DNA from: Leptasterias polaris
Lineage: Eukaryota; Echinodermata; Asteroidea; Forcipulatida; Asteriidae
Direction: 5' to 3'
Length of the DNA stretch: 64,000 nucleotides
Assembly: GCA_037783415.1 (NCBI GenBank)
Contig: JAZGTN010000231.1
Location: 186,001-250,000 of the forward strand
Shown piece after piece: positions 13,701 through 25,700 of this stretch. The position numbers were made by a program, and so were the translations under genes. The notes under the pieces are model-generated. The model did not search any database, was not told the origin of the DNA, and worked only from the letters and a program-made list of their open reading frames with translations. The stretch's first letter is position 1; each line of letters starts with the position of its first letter.

Positions 13701-16700
13701 TGGCTGGCATCATTTCTGTCAACCATAGATATCCTGACGTTCTCACCTTCAAACACCTGTATGCTAGAACCGATGCTTTGCATTTGTCTGCTCCTCATCT
13801 TTTCCCCAGACTTTGGTCTAGTTTACCAGAAAACATTCGTAATTCCCTACTGCTATTGCCCTTCCACAGCTTCCTCAAATCACTTAGATATTCTGTCTGC
13901 CAATCTCATGAATCAACTTGAATAGTTTTTATTATTTTTCTCAGTGTGGGCAGGGCTTTCTGTCCGTATTTTTGTATTACTCTTTCTTACTTGTAAATTT
14001 TGTACTATTTTATTTGTTCTCATTTTTATTTATTTATACATGTATAATTCTCCGGGGAGGGGAGTGTGGCTCTAGTGTTGGGACTTGTTTGGGGTTTAGT
14101 CCACCCTTTTAATAGCCTGCTATAGCCCATTCACTTGTGCAATATTTTAAATCGTTTTTATTTAAATCGTTTTTATTTATTAACAAGTTTATTTATTTAT
14201 TTATTTACAAGTTTATTTATTTATTTATTTATATACATACTTCTTTATTTGTTTATCTTTACTTTTACTGTTATTTTACTCATTTATTTTCGTTTTATAA
14301 ATTAGTTATTTATTATTTATTTATTATTGGTTTTGTATTATTATCTGCTTTTATTATTGCGTGTACTATATTATATGTTTAAATCTATATTTATTTCATT
14401 GTGTACCCCAGATGTGGGGCAACAGATCTACGGATCATAGTATGTATTTGCTTTTGTTGTCCCTTGCCCATCTCGGGGTATATTGTCTTGTATTTTGTTT
14501 TGTACTGTTATGGCAAATAAAATAATAATAATAATAATAATAACTCTAAACAGGGATGCAGGCTACAACCTTCCCCCCATCTACAATGATCTGCTGTCAC
14601 GTGACTACTTCCGAACGGGAGGCAACTTGACTTGACTAGGAGGGATTAATCACAATGCTGAATGAAGAGGTCGTGAAGACCTCGCAAGCTAAGTTTTTGC
14701 AACCACCAGACTCAGAAGAGGTACTTAGTTAACATACATAAATATGACAAGAGTCCAATATCAGTCTACATGCTGCTCAAACTTTGTTGTTAATGGATGT
14801 GAATATATTTTATAAATTCTTAATATTTTTATTCGGCAAAGAGAAGTGTTACCGAGAATCCTTCTTTGACCAAACATTACTTACTTCTCCCAGCAGGTTA
14901 TGAGATTCATTCCGATGCCGTTGGTTAACTTTGAAAGTTTTGCTAAGAAATCTACATCATCCTGCAAAAGGTTTTTTTTAAATATATAATAATCAACAAA
15001 AATCAAAGTGTACGTTTCAACACTGGGTTCATACAACCCACGATTGTGCCTGAGAACAGAGTCAAAATAATCCAAGTAACAAACCGCAAGAGAAACTGAC
15101 TGGGTAAGTTGTAAATAATTTGGGGTTAAACAAAGACAAATTTACTAGAGCAGGGCTTGAACTTTAACCTCCGGATTAACTAATGGCACTCTACCAACTG
15201 AGCTATCTACCTCTTATGTTAGCAGTCTCCTTATTTTGTCAATATCTTTGTTTTAGAGGTGCCAGTCAGAAGCCATACAACATGTAGTAAATAATCCAAC
15301 ATAGCTGAAGCCGGATGAGAATTTCCCTGTGTTTTTCCCCGCAAAGGTTTGATTGCGTGTTTTTTGCCCACCCAAACTCGGCAAAAGTTATTTATGTACT
15401 GCCGTTAGTTTATAAATACCAAAACAACATGAATTCTCAATGGGAACTCTGGCCCTATTAAAGTACAAAACAATGCTTAACACATATCGGTATGAGTAAA
15501 ACACAGTTAATATTCTTTATCACAAATGCAAATTTTACATCATTAAAAATTTTTCCCGTCCCCGCTGCTACAACACTACAATAAAGGATTCAAACTGCCT
15601 CGGTGGCATCTGCTCTACAATCCCGGCCAAAATACTTGAGCTAAGTGGCACTGAACATGCCCTCCATTCACCCGCTCACTGTTGTTAGGAGCGCAGACCG
15701 CGCAATGAGAGCAAACATTGAACGGGGGCCGGGGGCCCAACGAGATATGGCCTGGACTGCAGAATGGCAAAGGTCATAGGTTTTAATCCCAACTGAGTAC
15801 AATCACTGTGCTATTGTTTTCACAGGACTAGGAGAAGCACACAGTACACAGTGCTTAAAGGCACTGAACACGTTTGGTAATTACTCAAAACAAATATTAG
15901 CATAAAAACTTACTTGGTAACGAGCAACGGAGAGCTGTTGATAGTATAAAACATTGTGAGAAACGACTCCCTCTGAAGTAGCGTAGTTTTTGAGAAAGAG
16001 GTAACTTCTCACTAAAATAATAAAAGACTTCATGCATGAAGCCTTTTATTCCTATCTGAAAGCACACTCATTTGTACAACAAGGGTGTTTTTTCTTTCAT
16101 TATTTTCTTGCAACTTCAATGACCAATTGAGCCCAAATTTTCACAGGCTTGTTATTTTATGCATATGTTGGGATACACCAAGTGAGAATACTGGTCTTTG
16201 ACAATTACAAAACGTGTTCAGTGCCTTTAACACACATCAGTGTATGGGTAAAACACAAATAATATTGTCCCCGTCTTTGTAAAAAATCCGACCGCAAATT
16301 CTGAAATCAGAAAGAAACAAACCAACAGGGATAGAATAGAAACTTACATCCGAGGGTGGAATAACTCCAGAATCATGCAGCACTTTAGTGATAGACTCCA
16401 CCAGCTCAGTCTTAGCAATGGGGTCCATTCCCTTGCTGATGATCTCATGGAAGCAGTCGCAGGCGCTCTCTCGTAAGACATCGATGGAGAGATAACGCAG
16501 CAATAAGGATACGAAGCGATCGTTGGCGATTAGGTTGATGTCGATCCAGCACACGTATGCTCCAACCACCTCAAGGCATAGGCAAGTCAACTCAGGGTTT
16601 GTGTTCTCGTATGTTTTCTGTTGGGGAAACAGTGTAGGAGTGAGAAACTCTAGGTTTCATTCTGAGCACATCGGACTCAAGTTCTGGGCCCAATTTCATG

Positions 16701-19700
16701 GCTCTGCTTACCGTAAGCAAAGAATCAGCACTTACGGAAGCAAGGAATTCTGCGCTTACTGCTAAGCGTATTTCACGGGTTAGCAGGGAATATTTGCTTG
16801 TGCGTTTGCGTAGTCCACGTTACTAGGCATTCTACTCTTACACAGCTAGCGCAGAAGTTCGCGCTTGCTTGGTAAGCGAAGAATGGTGATCGCAAGCGCA
16901 GAATTCAGCGGTAAGCAGAGCCATGAAATTGAGCCCAGATTGCTTATGTCATCCGAGTGTGGGTTCGAATACACTCGTGTCCTTGGGCAAGACACTCAAC
17001 CATAAAATGCTTCTCTTAACCCAGGTGTATAGACGGGAACCTGTGAGGGCCGAGACGGTATTATGTTTAGGTTAAACCCTTTAGCACTAAAAAATAAGCA
17101 GCTTGAGGTTGTATGCTCTCCGGGGAGTTCAGAAAGTTTGCGCAAAGACCCCTTTGGCTGGTAACTTCATTCTGTTTAGCATGTTTATGCTTAGCTACTT
17201 TTTGTGCTTAAGCAGCTCTATGAAATTGGGGCCAGGAAATTTACAAGAGATACATTTCAGTATTCACATCAGTTTGAAACTGTTGAGAAAAATGTGTTCT
17301 GTAGAGAATTATTTATATATTTACTTATTGATTCTGGTTGTGAGGCCAGGGATTCTCAGAAAAGTGAACTTAATAACTGTACTAGCCAAGAACCTCATGG
17401 AGAGAAGACAAGAAAGGGAGTTTAAGTTTTTAAATGTGGGAGGAAAACCCCTGAGAATTATTCCAGGGAAAACCCACGCAATCTGGTAGGGACTGAAAAT
17501 CCAATCCTAGCGGGATTCGAACTGGGTTCCTAGAGGTGGAAGGAAGCATTCCTTTTGCGTAAAGTGACAACAGAAAGAGGCGAGGAGGGGATGATCACTC
17601 ACCAGGATGTAGTACCATGAGTTAACCATCTCAGTCACTGCACGTTCTCTCATACTATCCTTCAACATCGTACTCTTCTGAGCATCCTGTTTAAAAGTAA
17701 CAAAAAACAAAAATTTACAATGCATATACAGTAACAAATTGTCGGCTCAGCAGCCGATTTCACAAAAGTAGTGCGTAACTTGCGCCATGTCTTAAAGTTA
17801 AGCCATGTAAATGTTGCGCAGCTGCGCCACTTCCTTAAATTGCATTTCACGAAACTTGCCTTAGCTGCGCAACGTTTTAATAACTGAAATAAATAACAAA
17901 CACCGCGGACGAGGCTAATATCAACCTTTCCAATGACTGTTGCCTGAAACCACAGAAAAAAAATGCAACGGAGCGCCATTTTAAATCCCGATCTTTTTAC
18001 ACGTTATTTCAGTGCTTACCGAAAGATGTTGCTTTCTTTCTTTTCAGTAGCTGACTCAAAACAAAAAACACGTTCGTCAGCCATTGGTTTTCAAGTAATT
18101 TTTACGATTAAAAACAAACAAGTTTATTACTGTTGTTGTGTTCAAAAACCAGCTGAAAATAAATTCAACGTCCACCCCACCAATTTAATCGAGCATTGTT
18201 TTAAAAATACATGGCAACATTAACTTAATTTAGCAGTCAGATAATGAAATACAATGAGAATTCAAAATAAAGTCAGTGGTCCAAGTTGAGCCATCTTATT
18301 CCGACACTTACCGCCGTTGAGAGACTTTTGTGTGATGCGCTATATAAGTACTGTGCTATTATTATTATTATTATTATTATTACACAACAACATGTTTGTA
18401 CAGTAAAGTGTTAACGGCGGTAAGTGTCGGAATAAGATGGCTCAACTTGGACCACTGACTTTATTTTGAATTCTCATTGTATTTCATTATCTGACTGCTA
18501 AATTAAGTTAATGTTGCCATGTATTTTTAAAACAATGCTCGATTAAATTGGTGGGGTGGACGTTGAATTTATTTTCAGCTGGTTTTTGAACACAACAACA
18601 GTAATAAACTTGTTTGTTTTTAATCGTAAAAATTACTTGAAAACCAATGGCTGACAAACGTGTTTTTTGTTTTGAGTCAGCTACTGAAAAGAAAGAAAGC
18701 AACATCTTTCGGTAAGCACTGAAATAACGTCGTTTACCGAGGATAGTGTAGCCTACTCGGGTTAAACACGTTGTGCCGTTGGCAGTTTATCAACTCGCGC
18801 TATAAAACACTGACTTACGCCATCAAAATCGAGAGTTAAGTTGCGCCATTTTTGTGGCGTAACTTTCAGACTTGCGCCACTTTCAGACGTGGCATAACTT
18901 TCGTGAAATCGATCATAAATTTGTGGCGCAACTTACGCCATAAATGTTGCGCAAGTGGACTTACGCCATGGCGTAAAGTTTCGTGAAATCGGCTGCAGGA
19001 CTATAAGGTCATTAGTGCAGTTTGTACGGATTTCGTAAAATTGCCTTTGCATTTTTGGGTGCTCCTTGTAAATGGAGTTTATTGATCACAAGTGGTCTCC
19101 AAAGTAATTACTTGGCAAAAAAAACATTATATTCTAAGAAAAACATGTTACTTGTTGATTTTGATACATCAACCATATACGACCGACTAATTTACAAAAT
19201 GCCATTTTCAAGGTTTTGTGTCTACGAACGACATATTTACAAGATGACATTTTCTACAGTTTTGTGCTCACTACCTCCTGTGTCTGTATGGTCTCTCTGT
19301 CTACTACATCCTCATCGATGGCGACCAAGATGCGTAGGTACATGTCCACAGAGGCCGGGCCGGCATTCAGGAGCTGTATCAAGTCTGTGAAGAATCCCGG
19401 CCAGCGGTGCGGAAAGTCACTGATGAACAGGAGCGAGAAGAGTTGTGCTGCTTTGTTGCGGATGAAGTTCCTCTCCTCATGAGTGGACAGCGTCTGGATT
19501 TAATACAAATAAACAATGCAAATGTATTTATGCTTAAAGTAAAAAAGTGTTTCACCACGGACATTTGTTTCTCGCGGAACCCACCAGAACCCGTCTCGTT
19601 GACTCTAAATGACAATACAATCACACAATGTGCAGTTGTTAAGCTTTTAGGTGTTTTTATTCAAGTTTTTATGTAAGCTCAATGATCAAGCGTGCAAATT

Positions 19701-22700
19701 CTCGCCTTTTCATGCTTTGTAAATTGAAGTACCATTATCTTAGCACAAATGTCTTGTAACTACATGTATACCTCTTTTGTGCGCCCAATTTTGGAGTACG
19801 CTGCACACGAATGGTCAGGCGCAATTTCGAGTAAGCATTGCAATGATCTAGAAGGGGTGCAGAAGCGCGCATGCAGAATTAATCTTGGCCATGACTACAT
19901 GCGCTACTCAGACGCTCTACAAATGTGCAATATCGAAACACTGCAGTCGTAATCATTTGTGCCAAACTTCTGCCAAAACTCTCCCTTCTTCAGTTCTACA
20001 GCGACTTTTGCCACAGAGGTCTGATAGTGGGTACCAACTTAGGAAATCTGGACCTCTGGGACAATTTCGCTGCCGAACTGACCGCTATAGAAAAAGCCCT
20101 CTCCCTCACCTCACACGCCTTTTTAACAACTTAAATTTAATTATGCGGCTTTTTAGTTTTTTTTTTGTTTTTTTTGGTTTTTTTTGCTTTCTTAAGATGG
20201 CCTCGAGGTTTCACCGGGCTGCACCTACAATTTTTTTATTTAGGCAACTGTCCAACTTTCTTTTTTTTCAAAAACAATTTCTTAAAAATCTTTTCCCTCC
20301 TAAACCCATTTTGATGTCTCCATTTTGTAATTGTGTGATTGTGTAATTTTATCGTCTTTTAAAATTTTGCATTCTCTGTATATTTTCCTGTAATTCGACC
20401 CTTGGTCGCCATTGGAAATTTGTTTTTAAAGAATAAACCAATATTATGAATGAATGCAGTGTTCTCCACAGACTGTTTCTTTGGGAGGGCGGCATGACGT
20501 AATCAAAATGGCGCCTGTCGATATGACGTCATCAAAATGGCGCCCGTTGGGATATGACGTCATCGGACGTGAAAGCTAAAAACACTTGAGATAATCCTTT
20601 TCTTAAAAATAATGTTATTAACCCCTGGGCCCCCGACACTATCTATTATAAGGAGAGTGATTGACATCAATTTCGGTCGAAACAACCTTACTGTAAAACT
20701 AATTCAAAACCTACAATTTGTTATACATTTTGCTTTGTGCGCCGCGCCAAGAACATCAGAGGGATATGCCGCACAGTGTGGGGTTTTAGAAAGCTGGAAA
20801 GGGGCCTACACACGTGCACATACTTTTCAAAACGCAAAAAAAAAATAATAATTAAAATGCATTTTTGGACGATCTTATCCCCTAATTTCTGCCCTAAATA
20901 ATACTTTTTCCATCAACAACCATTTCCATGGATTCGTGATTAGAGGATCCGTTGTTTAGAATTTCGTTTGCATTAAAATAATCGAGATTCAACGATCGGT
21001 CGATGCGACAGCGCAGCGCACATTGAGAACAAATTCAATGAACTTTGCCCCGCATCGCCCTCTATCGGCAAAAGTTGTCAATGAATATCCTTCATCCAAG
21101 ACTGTATAATGTAGCAATCTGCAGGCGTGCGGCAACACTGTGCGGCAATTCTTTACTCGGCTCGAACGTGTACAGTCTTATGAATATGGTAATTACAAGG
21201 GCCATCAACGGCCAATCACAACGTGCGGAATATTGACTAGCTTGGACTTTGGACCTCACTGTTGTTATGTGCGTGTACAGTAGTGTATGTGCTGTGCAAG
21301 CATGTGACCGGTGGTTGTGGATGGGGCCACCGAACGTTGTGTGGGCCAGGGGCTCGGCGGCCGGGAGACGACGATGCACACAGCGGATGCTCTGCAGTCA
21401 GAACCATGGTTGTGTGCATCGTGTTTTGAAATCGATCGCAATTCGAATGCTGCGGTTTGGAAGTCGGGCATGGCTCGTCGGCTACTCGTTTGATCGTATC
21501 TTTGCAGGCTAAAAATAGTGTGTTTGTCATTTTTTTGGCAGGGCGGCCAATTATTATAGCAGGGCGGCCAATTCTTTGGCAGGACGGCCTTAAACTTTGG
21601 GAGGGCGGCCCGCCCTCCCAAAATACGTGTGTGGAGAACACTGGAATGAATGAATCTTTATTGTTAAATTAATAACAACAACCCTCCTAAATCCTGAAAT
21701 ATTCTCTTTGCCGAAATGACGAATTCAGAAGAACTGAGGACAGTAGGCCCAAATAACAATGGGAGACTTTGGGACGCTAGCTGGCAGCAGACTTACCAGG
21801 TAAACTTTCACTGTTTTTGTAGTTCTGAGCATGCGCACATTACCGAGAACTGGGTCAGGCAGTCCATTCTTATCTATGTCCAAACAATTTGGTACAGTAT
21901 GAAGTGCCATAGCATAGGAGAGTCGGATATTGGAGGATTGAGTGTCAGACAAACATCGTCTCAAAGTTTCTCGCAGGTCGTAGGTCAATGCCTAAACTAA
22001 TCTCCATCCTTGAAACACCTTAACCGTATATTCTAGAAAATAGTGTGCATCCAATAGAAACAGGGATACCACTTTCAGACAACAGTGTTTTCCAAATTGT
22101 TTGGATTTCAACACATCATATTTTATACATTGTAGCACCTTGTAAAACCCTCACAAGGCGCTACATAAATCAGTCTCATCATTCGAAAATGTTAAAACCC
22201 GTCTTCATTGTTTCTCTTTGTTCAAGCACTTTGAGTACCTTATTGGTAAATACGCGCGCTATATAGGACTCTGGTATTGTTACGACACAAATCAGGGAAA
22301 AAATAATTTTGGGGTCGTAAAAAAAAAAAATAATATGAAGGTAAAAAATGTACAAGTTAGATTTCTGAATTATTTTGCAAAAGAAGCTTGTATGTGCTAT
22401 AATGTTGATGACTATTTTTCAAGTGTGTAAGAGCAAAATGTACCTGCATCTGTAGCCATTGCAGTAAAGACTGCTTCAGGATCTGCTGGTCTGAAGAAAT
22501 CGCACTAGAATATCTGTCAAATTAAAAATATATGTAATCATTAGATACAATAAATTGATGTATACAATTGATGTGCTTCCCTGTTATTGGCAGTTTACCG
22601 CTGTTGGTTGGTGATAATGAAATAAAAAATCCTAAACAAAATAAAGGAATTCTTAAGAGATGGCACTGGCTGGATTTTTCTCAAATGGAAAAACTTGTTT

Positions 22701-25700
22701 TTATGGTTTCTTGTATTAATCTGCAATAAATGTAAATGTACTAAACTTTTGGGTGACTTTAGAAAGTCATCTGTGTGTAAAATTCTCTAGAGAAACTGGG
22801 TGAAATTTGTTGCAATACTACATGGGCTTCAACGCAAGCTCATCAAACCCGAGTCAAGTCAATGAGTAGACAGGTCACCAAACTAGGTCACATTGAGTCA
22901 GTCCAGAGGGAACATTTGCCAAGTCTTCACATCTCAAATCTCTCCGAACGTTGTACCTGTCAATTTTGATCTGATGTTGACGGGGCTTGCCACAGCAATG
23001 CCAAAATCTACGTCAGTTTGTGATAGACTGGCCGTGCCAATGGCATCCCTCCTCTGATGTGTCAGCCATTTTGGTGGTGATGTTGAACAACTGTAAACTG
23101 CTATTATCTGAGCCTAATTTCATGAAGCTGTTAAGCAGAAAATAATGCTTCACAAATTTCTTTGCTAAGCAAAAATTGAGCGGGGCACCAGTCACAGTAA
23201 TGCAAAGTGTATGTAATTTTGGCTGGTGACCTGTTTCTGCTAAGTAATACTTTTCTGTGCTGAGCAATTTTTGTGCTTACAAGCTTCATAAAATTGGGCC
23301 CTTGTACCTATTAAAATGAATCAGCCTCACACAACAGTTAAGCCTAATTTCACGGTGCTGCATACCGTAAGCGAAAAACAAAATCAACTCTTACGGCTAG
23401 CAGGAAATTCCGTGCACCCTTGTGCCTCCAGACACAATCGGAACACTTAAATGGTTTCAAATGGTTGGTCAACTCGTTGAAAAATAAAGGAAGGTAAAGG
23501 AAAAGAAAGAGGCTGGGGTGTTTTTCCTTCTGAGAAAAAAAATATATGAAAAAATAAATACTTTCACTAAGATTTCTAATAGAATGCTCGAGTTTCTTTC
23601 TTTCTCCGAGTAACACGGTGAGTGCATTCTCTCTGCATGCACAGTTAAATTTAATTAACCTGTCTCTTTGATCCACTAATTAAAATGAGCGGATGTCTCA
23701 CTAAAAGGAAAATATTCGTTTGTTTCTCCGATCGTTTCGCGACTCTCACGACTAGTACATGTAGATTAGCCCATCATTAGACAATAAAATCTTTTCCGGC
23801 GGGGCTTATCGTGAAAATTGCTTAATAATCTTGCGCTTCCTGTTGAGTGTCTAGTACTGGAACTTGAGAGATGCCTCAACACAAAATGGATGTATCAAGA
23901 CTGGATGATCCAGGAAGGGGGGGGGGGAATAACTGTCAGTTTCAGGAACGTGAGACATACAATTTACATGTAAAGCACAACAGCCTCTATTTGGGTTTTC
24001 TTTTCTTTCCTTTTTAAATTGTTGGGTGAAAAACGAAAAATTGAATACAACAGGATTTGAACCTGTGACCTCCGGATTAACATACCCACCGCAATCAAAA
24101 TACCTTTGATATATGAGTGCGCAAATAACCCTTGAAAAAACAACATGAATTGTTGTTTCCCCCCCCCCCCCCTTTTAAAATTTCTTTTTAAAGCTACTGT
24201 ATTGGACTTTTTTAACTTTCCAATTACTCGGACGGGATTCAAACCAACGCCCTTTGCCATGCAGAGCAGAAGTCTTACCACTAGACCACCGAGCTAGCCC
24301 GGCAGATAGAGGCAGTTCAAATCCTTTATTTTCTAGCAGCGGGTATCGCAACGATTTAATAGATGTTAATTTTGCATCGGAGATAAATCATATTATTTGG
24401 TTTTTGCCATTACACTGATATGAAGCACTGTATACTCAGTACTTTCAAAAAGCTTGTGAAAAAAATTCACAGGCGAAATCACTCGGGTCACGTAATCAAG
24501 TGATGTACTTTCCATTTACAATAGACTGATGTTACAGGAAGAGTATACCGTTGGTAATTCCTCCAAAAATCAATGACCATAAAACTGACTTTGTAAAGAA
24601 GCAATGCAGCTGTTTATAGGGTATTTAAAACATTTGGAGAAACGATTTGCTTCTGGAATCTGGTTTTGGAGAAAAGGATTCAACAATAATTTAAATCTGA
24701 GAAACGTTTCATGCATGAAAAGTTTCTCAGATTGTACATTCCGATTACGGATTATTCTTACTGCGTAGACATAACCGCTCCAGATTTTCAGCAATATCTC
24801 AAAACGCTTCCACCTTTTGAAATGAAATTTTCAAAGAATAGTTTTTTTTGTACGTATACATGTACATGTGACATTTCTACAAATGAACTTTAGTTTTTCT
24901 GTTTTGTTGTGTGAGTCAGTGTATACAAAGAACAGGTCATGGAACTACTTTTAGAGGGTGGGGTTAAGGTGTTAACAATGTACTTTCTAATTGTGGTAAT
25001 AATTGGCATCGGGTATAAAGCAGGGCTTGAAATGAGGGGGGGGGGGGGGAGGGGAGACAGCAGGGCTTGCAGCTCACAATGTTTACTGGATCAGAAAAGT
25101 TTTAACAAGACCAGAATTGAATTGAGAAAAAATATCTCTCAACCTCCCTCCTGCCCCCGCAGTTTAACATTTGAACTGTTTTAATGTGAACAAGTGCCAG
25201 TAAAAGATTGATCTCATTTGTCCTACATGTATGGGTATTTATTTTTCGACAACCAACAAAATTGAAAGATCTTTTACAAGACTGCAATTCAACATATGAA
25301 CAAAAGACAAGCCTGCCGTACTTGTCAAGTCTCAAATCCATTGACTCGGGCCTGCAGTCCAGCAGTCCAGCATCAATTTCAAGCCCTGTAAACAATTATT
25401 TTGATTTCCCTTTAAACAGAGGTGTGATGAACACTGAAGATTTGGCACGTTTCTCACCCATTGATGGTTAAAATCAAAGCCATCTCCTCTATAAATGCCA
25501 ATGCAATTATTGCATTGATTAAATTGTTTTAGGTACCTAGTGCTAATTACAGAATTCAAACTGGCGCAAACACTTTTTTAAAATTTCACACAAAATTCTT
25601 AGTTTCTGACTTCAAACTAATTTGTTTACGTCTGTCAAATGGGGGTACTGAAACAATGTTCCTCAAACTGAGGGATATTAGTCTGAACAATGTTGACCCA

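Larger units (their letters stand above)
12084..14713 (+). mobile_element. Penelope-like element 3' fragment, split by a LINE
   Basis: Before the LINE, frame 12,135-12,194 reads DNVWKRKIWEAMKIRTQEPT. After it, 14,543-14,635 reads T LNRDAGYNLPPIYNDLLSRD, then YFRTGGNLT and a stop. Joined conceptually, these resemble the C-terminal tail (IKEAI.IR...LNRD.G) of Penelope-like retroelements. The outer borders carry a perfect 21-bp inverted repeat, GAGTCTGGTGGTTGCAAAAA plus C, at 12,084-12,104 and 14,693-14,713. Family assignment is from motif memory. Confidence 0.7.

Noticed and set aside
14640..14720. Hammerhead ribozyme near the Penelope-like 3' end
   Set aside because: GAGGTCGTGAAGACCTC forms a hairpin, but the CTGATGA and GAAA core elements are not present in the needed order.
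17963..18705. Paired ORFs in the two hairpin arms
   Set aside because: They are the same sequence read from inverted arms and end in unrelated spacer. There is no protein resemblance.
24220..24302. Possible minus-strand tRNA gene
   Set aside because: The internal promoter boxes look good, but the acceptor stem is not convincing and the neighbouring second B box suggests SINE remnants.
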